Source of the DNA: CAZGUH01 sp964529005
Lineage (GTDB): Bacteria; Actinomycetota; Acidimicrobiia; Acidimicrobiales; Ilumatobacteraceae
NCBI GenBank assembly: GCA_964529005.1
Contig: CAZGUH010000006.1
Location: 62,001-126,000 of the forward strand
Length of the DNA: 64,000 bases
Direction of reading: 5' to 3'
The notes under the pieces were generated by a model. The model searched no databases. It was not told the DNA's origin and was given only the letters and a program-made list of their open reading frames with translations. A program made the position numbers and the translations under genes. Of this stretch, positions 16,992 to 25,183 are shown in pieces. Every line of letters starts with the position of its first letter. The first letter of the stretch is position 1.

Positions 16992-18737
16992 ATGACCGCA
17001 GCCACGTCGCTCCGCACCCACCTGTGCGGCGAGCTCCGCAGCGCCCACGCCGGCCAGACCGTCAGCCTGTGCGGGTGGGTGGCCCGCCGCCGCGAGCACG
17101 GCGAGAAGCTCGCGTTCGTCGACCTGCGTGACCACTCGGGCCTCGTCCAGTGCGTCGTCGACAACGCCGTCGACGTCCGCAGCGAGTACGTCGTGCGCAT
17201 CACGGGCGTCGTGCGCCCTCGCCCCGAGGGCACCGTGAACGCCAACCTCGACACCGGCGAGGTCGAGGTCGGCGAGTGCGTCGTCGAGGTCCTGCGCACC
17301 GCCGAGCCGCCGCCGTTTCCCATCGACGAGCGCGCCGACAACGTCGACGAGGGCGTGCGCTTGCAGTACCGCTACCTCGACATCCGCCGCGAGCGCATGC
17401 AGCGCAACCTGCGCATCCGGGCGAAGGTCAACTCGGCGATCCGAGCCTCGATGGAGCGGCAGGGCTTCGTCGAGGTCGAGACGCCGATGCTGGTGCCGTC
17501 GACCCCCGAAGGGGCACGCGAGTTCCTGGTGCCGTCGCGCAAGGAGCCCGGCTCGTTCTACGCGCTGCCGCAGAGCCCGCAGCTGTTCAAGCAGCTGCTG
17601 ATGGTCGCCGGGCTCGACCGCTACTACCAGATCGCGCGCTGCCTGCGCGACGAGGACCTGCGCGCCGACCGCCAGTACGAGTTCATGCAGCTCGACGCGG
17701 AGATGAGCTTCGTGACGCAGGAGGACGTGCTCGCGGCGATCGGGGACGCGGTGCTGTCGGCCGCCGAGGCGGTGACCGGTGAGCGGCCGGAGAGCATCGA
17801 CACGATCACGTGGCGCGAGGCGATGGATCGCTTCGGCATCGACAAGCCGGATCTGCGCTTCGGCATGGAGCTCGTCGAGCTGACCGACGCCTTCGCCACG
17901 ACGGAGTTCAAGGCGTTCGCCGGCGCCGGGTGCATCAAGGGCATCTGCGCTGCCGGCAAGGCCGACGAGTTCGGGCGCAACAAGCTCGACGCGCTCACCG
18001 ATCGAGCCAAGAGGCTCGGGGCCAAGGGTCTGGTGTGGATCAAGGTCGCGGCCGGCGGGACGCTCGAGTCGCCGGTGGTCAAGTTCCTCTCCGCGCACGA
18101 GCAGGCCGCGCTCGTCGAGCGGCTCGGCGCCGCGCCGGGCGACCTGTTGCTGATCGTCGCCGACGAGTGGATGACGACGTGCGAGGTGCTCGGCCAGCTG
18201 CGCAACGACATCGGGCGCCCACCGGTGCACGAGGGCCCGTTCCGCTACGTGTGGGTCACCGAGTTCCCGCTGTTCGTCGGCATCGACACCACGACCGGCC
18301 GGCCGAAGCCGGGGCACCACCCGTTCTGCATGCCGCACCCCGACGACATCGAGCTGTTCGACACCGATCCGCTCTCCGTGCGGGCGCTGGCCTACGACCT
18401 CGTCCTGAACGGCTGGGAGCTGGGCTCGGGCTCGATCCGGATCCACGAGCCGGAGCTCCAGCGGCGTGTGTTCAACGTGCTGGGCATCGCGGACGACGAG
18501 GCCGAGCGGAAGTTCGGGTTCTTCTTGCGGCCGTTCACCTACGGCGCGCCCCCGCACGGCGGCTTCGCGTTCGGCATCGACCGGCTGGCGGCGCTGCTGG
18601 CGGGGGAGGAGAACATCCGCGAGGTCATCGCCTTCCCCAAGACGCAGAGCGGCGCCGACCCCATGACGAACGCGCCGACGCCCGCCGATCTCAAGCAACT
18701 CGCCGAGTTGGGCATCGCCGTCCGACCGCCGACCTGA
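16992..18737 (+). CDS. aspS: Aspartyl-tRNA synthetase (bacterial type, possibly non-discriminating)
   Basis: Class II synthetase charging tRNA-Asp. The 581-residue protein has an N-terminal OB anticodon-binding fold (about 1-110), motif 2 RCLRDEDLRADRQYEF, the bacterial GAD insertion (about 285-420), and motif 3 GFAFGIDRLAALLAG. In the OB fold the run RRREHG has His where discriminating E. coli AspRS has Leu30; His there is typical of enzymes that also charge tRNA-Asn. If so, GatCAB would be needed to complete Asn-tRNA synthesis. The specificity is inferred from one position only. Confidence 0.95.
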   Translation: MTAATSLRTHLCGELRSAHAGQTVSLCGWVARRREHGEKLAFVDLRDHSGLVQCVVDNAVDVRSEYVVRITGVVRPRPEGTVNANLDTGEVEVGECVVEVLRTAEPPPFPIDERADNVDEGVRLQYRYLDIRRERMQRNLRIRAKVNSAIRASMERQGFVEVETPMLVPSTPEGAREFLVPSRKEPGSFYALPQSPQLFKQLLMVAGLDRYYQIARCLRDEDLRADRQYEFMQLDAEMSFVTQEDVLAAIGDAVLSAAEAVTGERPESIDTITWREAMDRFGIDKPDLRFGMELVELTDAFATTEFKAFAGAGCIKGICAAGKADEFGRNKLDALTDRAKRLGAKGLVWIKVAAGGTLESPVVKFLSAHEQAALVERLGAAPGDLLLIVADEWMTTCEVLGQLRNDIGRPPVHEGPFRYVWVTEFPLFVGIDTTTGRPKPGHHPFCMPHPDDIELFDTDPLSVRALAYDLVLNGWELGSGSIRIHEPELQRRVFNVLGIADDEAERKFGFFLRPFTYGAPPHGGFAFGIDRLAALLAGEENIREVIAFPKTQSGADPMTNAPTPADLKQLAELGIAVRPPT

Positions 18738-18747
18738 CTCCACGGCG

Positions 18748-19191
18748 ATGCCAGGTCAGCACTTCCGAGCGGGGGTGGTCATCGTCGTGCGCCATCTCGA
18801 CCGCCGCCAGGTCATGGCGGTCGAGCGTGCCGACACGCCGGGAAGCTGGCAGCTGCCCCAGGGCGGGATCCACGCCGGCGAGGAGCCCCAGCAGGCCGCC
18901 TGGCGCGAGCTGGCGGAGGAGACGGGGCTCGGACCCGACCACGTCGGCGTGGTGGCGGAGTTTCCGGAGTGGTTGGTGTCGGAATACCCCGACGAGATCC
19001 GCGGCCGCTTCGCGCAGCGCAGAGGACAGGCGCACCGCTGGTTCCTGTTCGACGCCCGCAGCGAGGACCCGCCGGTGCGTCTCGACGCGTCCGAGCTGCG
19101 CGACTGGCGATGGGTCGAGCCGCGCTGGCTGATCGACAACGTCGTCACGTTCCGCCAGCCGTCGTACGCGCAGGTGCTCGGGACGCTCTGA
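18748..19191 (+). CDS. Nudix hydrolase, RppH-like
   Basis: Predicted nucleoside or RNA 5'-pyrophosphohydrolase. The 147-residue protein has the complete Nudix box near residues 39-61 (GGIHAGEEPQQAAWRELAEE). It also has WQLPQGG before it and a later HRWFLFDARSED strand, the pattern of RppH/diadenosine polyphosphate hydrolases. It lies 10 bases after aspS and ahead of rarA, which has its own promoter. Substrate cannot be set from sequence; an Ap4A hydrolase next to two tRNA synthetases would make sense because those enzymes produce Ap4A. Confidence 0.85.
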   Translation: MPGQHFRAGVVIVVRHLDRRQVMAVERADTPGSWQLPQGGIHAGEEPQQAAWRELAEETGLGPDHVGVVAEFPEWLVSEYPDEIRGRFAQRRGQAHRWFLFDARSEDPPVRLDASELRDWRWVEPRWLIDNVVTFRQPSYAQVLGTL

Positions 19192-19202
19192 GCGGGCCGA
19201 AC

Positions 19203-19208
19203 TACGGT
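19203..19208 (+). promoter_or_regulatory. -10 element (TACGGT) of rarA
   Basis: TACGGT ends 7 bases before the rarA ATG and predicts a leaderless transcript. Confidence 0.57.
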
Positions 19209-19215
19209 CAGCGCC

Positions 19216-20541
19216 ATGCCCGACGACCTGTTCAGCGCCGCCGCCGAGCAGCGGCTGCGCGACCAGGCGCCGCTCGCTGCCCGGCTGCGGCCGCGCACGA
19301 TCGACGACGTCGTCGGCCAAGAGCACCTCGTGGGGCCCGGGCGGCCGCTGCGGCGGCTCGTCGAGCAGGATCGGCTGACCTCGGCGATCTTCTGGGGCCC
19401 GCCCGGCACCGGCAAGACCACCCTCGCGCTGGCGGTCGCAGGGACCACCCGCCGCGCCTTCGAACAGCTCTCCGCGGTCACCGCGGGCGTGAAGGACGTA
19501 CGCGAGGTGATCGAGCGCGCCCGCCAGCGCCTCGGCGAGCACGGGCGGGGGACGATCCTGTTCCTCGACGAGATCCACCGCTTCTCCAAGGCCCAGCAGG
19601 ACGCGCTGCTGCCGGCCGTCGAGGACGGGACGCTGACCCTGATCGGCGCGACCACCGAGAACCCCTTCTTCGAGGTCAACCCGCCACTGCGCAGCCGCAG
19701 CACGCTGTTCCGTCTCGAGCCGCTCGATCGCGAGGCGGTGACGACGCTGGTGACGCGAGGGCTGGCCGCGGAGTCCGCCACCGCCGACCCGGACGCCGTC
19801 GAGCTGCTCGTCGACCGCGCAGGCGGCGACGGCCGGCAGGTGCTCACGTCGCTCGAGGTGGCCGTCGCCCTCGCCCGCCCCGGCGCCGTCACGGTCGAGC
19901 ACGCGGAGGCGGCGCTCGGAACCAGCGCCTTGCGCTACGGCCGCGACGATCACTACGACGTCATCAGCGCGTTCATCAAGAGCATGCGCGGGAGCGACCC
20001 CGACGCCGCGATCTACTACCTCGCTCGGATGCTGGAAGCGGGCGAGGACGCTCGCTTCATCGCGCGGCGCATCGTCATCGCCGCCAGCGAGGACGTCGGC
20101 CTCGCCGACCCACACGCGCTGGTGGTCGCCGTCGCAGCGGCGCAGGCCGTCGAGCACGTCGGGCTGCCCGAGGCGCAGCTGAACCTCGCCCAGGCTGTGA
20201 TCCACCTGGCGACGGCGCCGAAGAGCAACCGTGCTGCCCTGGCGATCTGGAACGCGCGCGAGGCGGTGCGCAACGGCCTGGTGGGGGAGGTGCCGCCGTG
20301 GCTGCGCGACGCGCACTACTCCGGCGCAGCATCCATCGGTCACGGCGCCGGCTACGAGTACCCTCATGACGACCCTCGTGGATGGGTCCCCCAGCAGTAC
20401 CTCCCTGATTCGGCACGGGGGCGCCGCTGGTACGAACCCTCCGCGCACGGTTTCGAACAGGAGGTCGGCACGCGCATGCAGCAGCACTCCCGAGACGATC
20501 GGGGTGGGGGAGAGCGAACCACCGGCGAGGTCGCGACATGA
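19216..20541 (+). CDS. rarA: Replication-associated recombination protein A (MgsA/RarA)
   Basis: AAA+ ATPase acting at stalled replication forks. The 441-residue protein has Walker A GPPGTGKT near residue 60, Walker B FLDEIHRFSK, and sensor GATTENPFFEV. The C-terminal tetramerisation domain has the DPDAAIYYLARMLEAGED signature. It is longer than E. coli RarA owing to a loosely conserved C-terminal tail after GAGYEYPHDDPRGWVPQQYL. The ATG overlaps nothing upstream and has its own -10. Its stop overlaps the next gene (ATGA), so three genes form a small operon. Confidence 0.95.
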   Translation: MPDDLFSAAAEQRLRDQAPLAARLRPRTIDDVVGQEHLVGPGRPLRRLVEQDRLTSAIFWGPPGTGKTTLALAVAGTTRRAFEQLSAVTAGVKDVREVIERARQRLGEHGRGTILFLDEIHRFSKAQQDALLPAVEDGTLTLIGATTENPFFEVNPPLRSRSTLFRLEPLDREAVTTLVTRGLAAESATADPDAVELLVDRAGGDGRQVLTSLEVAVALARPGAVTVEHAEAALGTSALRYGRDDHYDVISAFIKSMRGSDPDAAIYYLARMLEAGEDARFIARRIVIAASEDVGLADPHALVVAVAAAQAVEHVGLPEAQLNLAQAVIHLATAPKSNRAALAIWNAREAVRNGLVGEVPPWLRDAHYSGAASIGHGAGYEYPHDDPRGWVPQQYLPDSARGRRWYEPSAHGFEQEVGTRMQQHSRDDRGGGERTTGEVAT

Positions 20542-20918
20542 CCGCGGGAGAGCTCGCCGTGCTGCTTGCCGCCGTGCTGTGCAGCATCGGCTTCGCTGCC
20601 CTGATCGTCGTGCTCGTGCGGGTGCTCGACGGCGTGCGCGCCCTGCGCGGCGAGATCGAAGCCCTGCGTGCCGAGACCCGGCCGCTGCTCGCAGAGATGC
20701 GCGCCAGCGCCGAGCAGACCCGCGTCGCGGTCGACGAGGCCAGAGCCGACCTCGTGCGGTTCGATCGGGTGCTCGGCTCTGCGGAGGCGATCTCGGGGGT
20801 GATGTCGGGAACCGGGCGGGTCACCCGGGCCGCGTTCTCGGCCCCGGTGATCAAGGCCACGGCGTTGGCGGCAGGAACGGGCCGGGCGGCCCGCCGACTG
20901 CGCAGGAGCGCACGATGA
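20538..20918 (+). CDS. DUF948-like membrane-anchored helical protein
   Basis: Unknown function. The 126-residue product has one N-terminal membrane helix (about residues 5-29). A long amphipathic helix with repeated Glu/Arg/Ala follows (about 33-80), then a less regular basic C-terminus. This is the layout of DUF948 proteins, small envelope proteins often found after rarA in actinobacteria. The ATG overlaps the rarA stop, and its own stop overlaps the next gene, so translation is coupled. Family assignment is from layout and position rather than a diagnostic motif. Confidence 0.65.
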   Translation: MTAGELAVLLAAVLCSIGFAALIVVLVRVLDGVRALRGEIEALRAETRPLLAEMRASAEQTRVAVDEARADLVRFDRVLGSAEAISGVMSGTGRVTRAAFSAPVIKATALAAGTGRAARRLRRSAR

Positions 20919-21319
20919 TCAAGCGCGCCCGATGGTTCGTGTCCGGCGCCGTCGCAGGCGCGGCCGGCGTGTCGTACGCCTCGCGCAAGGTCAAGCGGAC
21001 GGCGGCGCAACTGGCGCCGGTGGAGGTCGCCCGCACGGTCGGCCGCCGGGTGCGCGACCGGGCCCACGACATCGGCGAAGCGGTGCGCGACGGTCGTGCG
21101 GCGATGCGGGCGAAGGAAGCCGAACTGCGCGCCCTGCGAGACGGCCGCGCGGCCGACGTCCACGAGACGCTCGCGACGGGGTCCGAGGTGCTCGTCGACG
21201 GACGCCCCGCGGCGCCCGGTCAGGTCATCGTCCTGCACCCCGAGCGATCCGACACCACGGCGCAGAACCATCCGGCAGTGCGGCACGCGCGCCGCCAGCA
21301 TCGCCGCCGCTCTCGCTGA
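20915..21319 (+). CDS. Small basic protein with N-terminal hydrophobic helix, unknown
   Basis: Not recognised. The 134-residue product opens MIKRARWFVSGAVAGAAGVS, a short hydrophobic or amphipathic helix with glycine repeats. A basic helical region rich in Arg/Ala (about 24-80) follows, then a C-terminus ending in HARRQHRRRSR. It is the third gene of the rarA unit, coupled by an ATGA overlap. Homologous triads occur upstream of alaS in many actinobacteria; here alaS is absent and a convergent aldehyde dehydrogenase follows. It may work with the DUF948-like neighbour at the membrane. Confidence 0.6.
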   Translation: MIKRARWFVSGAVAGAAGVSYASRKVKRTAAQLAPVEVARTVGRRVRDRAHDIGEAVRDGRAAMRAKEAELRALRDGRAADVHETLATGSEVLVDGRPAAPGQVIVLHPERSDTTAQNHPAVRHARRQHRRRSR

Positions 21320-21328
21320 CCGCCATCG

Positions 21329-21350
21329 ACGTGACCGCTCGGCGTCACGT
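21329..21350. terminator. Inverted repeat between convergent genes
   Basis: ACGTGAC (21329-21335) pairs perfectly with GTCACGT (21344-21350) around an eight-base loop. It lies between the end of the rarA operon and the minus-strand dehydrogenase, whose stop codon falls in the right arm. It could terminate both units. Confidence 0.45.
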
Positions 21351-22754
21351 TAGCGAGCGCACGATCCGGGTCTTCCAACTCTTGTATGGCGGATAGAGCA
21401 CCGGCGGATCGGGGCGGGTGGGCTTGGAGAGCACGCTCTTCATGTGCGAGAACGTGCGGAACCCCGCCTCACCGTGGTAGGCGCCGAACCCGCTCGCGCC
21501 GACTCCGCCGAACGGCAGGTCACTGACGGCGAGGTGCACCGCGACGTGGTTGACCGCCACGCTGCCCGAGGTCGTCTGCTCGATCACGCGTTGGGCGGTG
21601 GCATCCGAGCGCGTGAACACGTACGCCGACAGCGGCTGGCCGTGGCCGTTGACGTAGTCGATCGCCGCGCCGACGTCTGGCACCGGCATCACCGGCAGGA
21701 TGGGACCGAAGATCTCCTGCTGCATGACCGCGGCGGTCGGTCTGACGCCGCACAGCACGGTGGGAGCGATGTAGAGGGTGTCACGGTTGCGATCGCCACC
21801 GGTGACCGTCGCGTCGTAGCCGCCCCCGTCGAGCAGGGCTGTGAGGCGGTCGTGGTTGGCGGCGTTGACGATGCGGGCGAAGTCGGGCGAGTGGCTGGGC
21901 TCGTCGCCGTAGAAGTCGTGCACCGCCCGCAGCAGGGCGCCGAGCAGCTCGTCCTCGACCGCCTCCTCGACGAGGACGTAATCGGGAGCGACACACGTCT
22001 GGCCGGCGTTCATGAACTTGCCCCACGCCAGCCGCCGGGCGGCCACCTCGACGTCGGCGTCGGCGGCGACGATCGCCGGGCATTTCCCGCCGAGCTCGAG
22101 GGTGACCGGCGTGAGGTGGCGAGCCGCGGCGGCCATCACGGTGTGGGCGGCCGCCGCGCTCCCCGTGAGGAAGATGTGGTCGAAGCGCTCCTCCAGCAGC
22201 GCCGCGGCTTCTTCCTGCCCGCCGCTCACGACCTGCACCGCGCGGGCGTCGAGATAGCGATCGGTCAGCTCCGCGATCAGCGTCGCGCTGGCCGGCGCGA
22301 CGTCGCTGGGCTTCAGGATCGCCGTGTTGCCGGCGGCGAGCGCGCCGATGAGCGGGGCGAACGTCAGCTGGAACGGATAGTTCCACGGCGACATGATCAA
22401 CACGACCCCGCGCGGCTGGGGGACGATCTCCGCCTGCGCCGGCTTCAACGTCAGCTGTACCTTGACTCTCTGCGGCCTCGACCACTCCTCGAGGTGCCGC
22501 AGCGCATGGTCGATCTCCGACACGGTGAAGGCGACCTCGGTCGCGTACGCCTCGATCTGCGGCTTGCACAGATCCGCCTCGAGCGCGGCGACGATCGCGC
22601 CCTCGTTCTCGACCAACAGGCGCTTCAGTTGCTCCAGCTGCACACGGCGTGAGGGGAGGTCGCGCATCGCTCCTGCGCGGTGCGCGTCGCGCAGAGCGGC
22701 GACCTTTCCGGGGATGTCGGCGACAGGCGTCGCGGCCACGAACGCGGAGCTCAT
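21345..22754 (-). CDS. Aldehyde dehydrogenase family protein
   Basis: NAD(P)+-dependent oxidation of an aldehyde to the acid; substrate unknown. The 469-residue protein has MSPWNYPFQLTFAPLIGAL, the catalytic glutamate segment VTLELGGKCPAIV, the cysteine loop FMNAGQTCVAPDYV, and EIFGPILPVM. The C-terminal NHVAVHLAVSDLPFGGVG and a basic tail resemble the short class 3/fatty-aldehyde group (AlkH, ALDH3, CoN-type). The ATG lies 8 bases after a -10 hexamer on the minus strand. It is divergent from a small unknown gene. Confidence 0.9.
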   Translation of the reverse strand: MSSAFVAATPVADIPGKVAALRDAHRAGAMRDLPSRRVQLEQLKRLLVENEGAIVAALEADLCKPQIEAYATEVAFTVSEIDHALRHLEEWSRPQRVKVQLTLKPAQAEIVPQPRGVVLIMSPWNYPFQLTFAPLIGALAAGNTAILKPSDVAPASATLIAELTDRYLDARAVQVVSGGQEEAAALLEERFDHIFLTGSAAAAHTVMAAAARHLTPVTLELGGKCPAIVAADADVEVAARRLAWGKFMNAGQTCVAPDYVLVEEAVEDELLGALLRAVHDFYGDEPSHSPDFARIVNAANHDRLTALLDGGGYDATVTGGDRNRDTLYIAPTVLCGVRPTAAVMQQEIFGPILPVMPVPDVGAAIDYVNGHGQPLSAYVFTRSDATAQRVIEQTTSGSVAVNHVAVHLAVSDLPFGGVGASGFGAYHGEAGFRTFSHMKSVLSKPTRPDPPVLYPPYKSWKTRIVRSLT

Positions 22755-22762
22755 ACGGCCGG

Positions 22763-22768
22763 AGGCTA
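22763..22768 (-). promoter_or_regulatory. -10 element (TAGCCT) of the aldehyde dehydrogenase gene
   Basis: Minus-strand TAGCCT ends 8 bases before the ATG at 22754, identical in sequence and spacing to the queA and hisS promoters. Confidence 0.6.
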
Positions 22769-22783
22769 CGCCCCGCCGGCTGC

Positions 22784-22789
22784 CACACT
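22784..22789 (+). promoter_or_regulatory. Weak -10-like hexamer (CACACT)
   Basis: CACACT ends 7 bases before GTG 22797. The position fits the leaderless pattern but the first base is C rather than T. Confidence 0.3.
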
Positions 22790-22796
22790 GGGACGC

Positions 22797-23024
22797 GTGA
22801 CGGGCGACTTCGACCACACCGCCGAACTCCTCGCCGACCGGCTCGACGACATCGTCGCCGAGCTCGACGACCTGGCCTTCAGCGCGCTGCGCGCCGCGGC
22901 CGGCGACGGCAGCCGATCGCGACCCGAGATCGACAAGCGACTGACCCAGGCCCGGCGTGCCGTCGAGAAGGCCGCGCATCTTCTGCGCAGCGCCGGCCGC
23001 GGCGACGAGACCTCGTTCGACTAG
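22797..23024 (+). CDS. Small helical protein, unknown
   Basis: Not recognised. GTG opens a 75-residue acidic-to-neutral product with two predicted helices: DHTAELLADRLDDIVAELDD followed by a segment ending in KAAHLLRSAGRG. No cysteine, signal peptide or membrane segment is seen. It is divergent from the aldehyde dehydrogenase (42 bases apart) and overlaps the convergent LOG-family gene by four bases at the stop codons. Support is position, codon pattern and a -10-like hexamer only. Confidence 0.5.
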   Translation: MTGDFDHTAELLADRLDDIVAELDDLAFSALRAAAGDGSRSRPEIDKRLTQARRAVEKAAHLLRSAGRGDETSFD

Positions 23025-23033
23025 ACCTCGTTC
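23008..23033. repeat. 11-bp direct repeat at a convergent gene junction
   Basis: AGACCTCGTTC occurs at 23008-23018 and again at 23023-23033. One copy encodes the end of the plus-strand small protein and the other the end of the minus-strand LOG protein. A small slippage duplication is the simplest reading. Confidence 0.6.
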
Positions 23034-24061
23034 AGCTCGTCGATCAGGCGGCGGAGGTCGCCGTAACCGTGGCGAGCGAACCGGAACGCGACGCGATCGA
23101 GCCCGAGCGCGTCGCCCTCGCGGACCTCGAGCGCGTGCGGCTCGATGCGCTCGATCCCGCCCGACACGATGAACGGCGCGAACCGCTCGCTCAGCTCGGC
23201 GAGCCGCGCGTCGGTCGGCGCCCGATGCAACCGGATGATCAGCAGATCGCCGATGTAGCGCAACGACTCGTAGTTGGCGTAGAAGCGAGTGATCTCGTCG
23301 ACCGCCTGCTCGCAATCGTCGGTCACGAGATAGAGGTCGGTGTCGGCGGCGGACACCAGGCCACGGCTGACGAGCTCCTCGCGCACGAAGGCGTCGACCC
23401 GTTCCCAGTACTGGTCGCCCGGGCAGTCGAGCAACACGATCGGGACGGGGAGACCCTTGCCCGTCTGCGTCAGCGTGAGCAGCTCGAAGGTTTCGTCGAG
23501 CGTGCCGAACCCGCCAGGCAACGAGATGAAGCCCTTCGACTCCTTGATCAGCATCAACTTGCGGGTGAAAAAATATTTCATGCTGACGTACTTGCGGTCG
23601 CCGGCGATCACGGAGTTGGCGCCCTGCTCGAACGGCAGCCGCACCGCCACGCCGATGCTCATGTCGCGACCGGCGCCCTCCATCCCGGCCTGCATGATCC
23701 CCGGGCCTGCGCCCGTGACCACCATCCACCCCCGGCCCGCCAGGTGCTGGGCGACCGTCTTGGCGTGCACGTAGAGCGGATCGTCGTGGCGCGTCCGGGC
23801 CGAGCCGAAGATCGTGACCTTGGGGACGTCGCGGTAGGGCGCGAACACGCTGAATGCTTCGCGCATCTCGCGCAGCGCCGCGGCGGCGATCTTCATGTCG
23901 AGCGTCGCCGGCCCGTCGGTCACCAATCCGAGCGCGGAGGCGAGCAGCTCCTCGGCGAGCCGCTGGTCGCGCGGGGCGATCTGCTCGCCGAGCTCCTCGA
24001 TCAACGCCCGCGCCCGCGCACGGACGTCGTCGGGGATCGCCGCCGCGGTCTGTTCGATCAA
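23021..24061 (-). CDS. LOG-family (cytokinin-activating-type) nucleotide hydrolase
   Basis: Rossmann-fold protein of the LOG/lysine-decarboxylase-like family, probably a nucleoside 5'-monophosphate phosphoribohydrolase. The 346-residue long form has an N-terminal helical region (1-85). The family motifs PGGFGTLDETFELLTLTQ and GAGPGIMQAGMEGAGR follow. The start is unusual: the only codon fitting the upstream junction is TTG at 24061-24059, overlapping the tal stop as TTGA. A longer start would run deep into tal. It is co-transcribed with tkt-tal. Its real substrate is unknown. Confidence 0.82.
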   Translation of the reverse strand: MIEQTAAAIPDDVRARARALIEELGEQIAPRDQRLAEELLASALGLVTDGPATLDMKIAAAALREMREAFSVFAPYRDVPKVTIFGSARTRHDDPLYVHAKTVAQHLAGRGWMVVTGAGPGIMQAGMEGAGRDMSIGVAVRLPFEQGANSVIAGDRKYVSMKYFFTRKLMLIKESKGFISLPGGFGTLDETFELLTLTQTGKGLPVPIVLLDCPGDQYWERVDAFVREELVSRGLVSAADTDLYLVTDDCEQAVDEITRFYANYESLRYIGDLLIIRLHRAPTDARLAELSERFAPFIVSGGIERIEPHALEVREGDALGLDRVAFRFARHGYGDLRRLIDELNEV

Positions 24062-25161
24062 CGTAGGGAGGCGGCCTTGGCCTCGAGCGCGGTCAGCAGC
24101 TCGTCGAAGCTCTTCTGGAACGACGACACGCCTTCCCGCTCGAGCTGCGCCGCGACGTCGTCGAGGTCGATGCCGACACGGGTCAGCGCGGCCCACGTCT
24201 CCTCGGCCCGATCGACGTCGGCGTCGACACGCCGTGCGAGCGCTCCGTGATCGACGAACGCCTCGATCGTAGCGTCCGGCAACGTGTTGACGGTGTCCGG
24301 ACCGATCAGCTCATCGACGTAGAGGGTGTCGGAATAGGCGGGGTTCTTGGTGCTCGTCGACGCCCACAGCGGCCGCTGGACACGAGCCCCGCGAGCGGCG
24401 AGAGCCTCCCACCGGGGACCGGAGAACGACCGGCGGAACATCTGGTAGGCGAGCTTGCCCTGGGCGACCGCGGCCGTGCCGCGCAGCGCGAGCGCCTCGG
24501 GCGAGCCGATCGCCTCGAGCCGGCGGTCGACCTCGGTGTCGACGCGGCTGATGAAGAAGCTGGCGACGCTCGCCGTCGCGCCCAGGGCGGCGCCAGGACG
24601 AGAGGCGTACTCCTCGATGCCGTCGATGTAGGCGTCGATGACGTCCTGGTATCGCGACAGGCTGAAGATCAACGTCACGTTGATGCTGCGCCCCTCGCTG
24701 ATCATCTCGCGGATCGCCGGCACGCCCTCGCTGGTCGCCGGGATCTTGACCATCAGGTTCGGGCGGGCGATGCGCTGATGCAGCCCCCGCGCCGCCGCGA
24801 CGGTTCCCGCCGTGTCATGGGCGAGACCGGGATCGACCTCGACGCTGACGAACCCGTCGAGCCCGTCGCTCTCCTGGTGCAGCGGCGCGAACTGCTCGAG
24901 CGCGCCCGAGATGTCGGCGAGCACGAGCGCCCAGTAGTCGTCGACGATGCCGTGCTCGTCGCGCGCGAGCTCGGTGAACTGCTCGTCGTAGTCGGACGAC
25001 CCCTGGATCGCCTTCTGGAAGATCGTCGGGTTCGAGGTCAGCCCGCGGACGCCTCGATCGATGAGCGACCGCAGCTGACCCGAGGTCAGGTAGCCGCGCT
25101 TCAGGTTGTCGAGCCACGGGCTCTGCCCGAACTCTCGGTACAGCCGGACGAGACGATCCAT
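24058..25161 (-). CDS. tal: Transaldolase
   Basis: Pentose phosphate pathway enzyme that transfers dihydroxyacetone units. The 367-residue, actinobacterial-length protein has GVRGLTSNPTIFQKAI near the N-terminus and the Schiff-base lysine in NLMVKIPATSEG. The GATASVASFFISRVD segment and TSTKNPAYSDTLYVDEL come later. A GGAGG ribosome-binding site lies 6 bases before the ATG, consistent with an operon-internal gene. It follows tkt by 22 bases, and the LOG gene starts on its stop codon. zwf and opcA, usual partners, are not in this window. Confidence 0.96.
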   Translation of the reverse strand: MDRLVRLYREFGQSPWLDNLKRGYLTSGQLRSLIDRGVRGLTSNPTIFQKAIQGSSDYDEQFTELARDEHGIVDDYWALVLADISGALEQFAPLHQESDGLDGFVSVEVDPGLAHDTAGTVAAARGLHQRIARPNLMVKIPATSEGVPAIREMISEGRSINVTLIFSLSRYQDVIDAYIDGIEEYASRPGAALGATASVASFFISRVDTEVDRRLEAIGSPEALALRGTAAVAQGKLAYQMFRRSFSGPRWEALAARGARVQRPLWASTSTKNPAYSDTLYVDELIGPDTVNTLPDATIEAFVDHGALARRVDADVDRAEETWAALTRVGIDLDDVAAQLEREGVSSFQKSFDELLTALEAKAASLR

Positions 25162-25183
25162 TGCGTGCCTCCGACGACGGGTT

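Noticed and set aside
21345..23729. A single 794-codon minus-strand frame that joins upstream sequence to the aldehyde dehydrogenase
   Set aside because: The dehydrogenase homology starts at ATG 22754, directly after a -10 hexamer. The upstream part is an out-of-frame reading of the LOG gene, so this is not a fusion protein.
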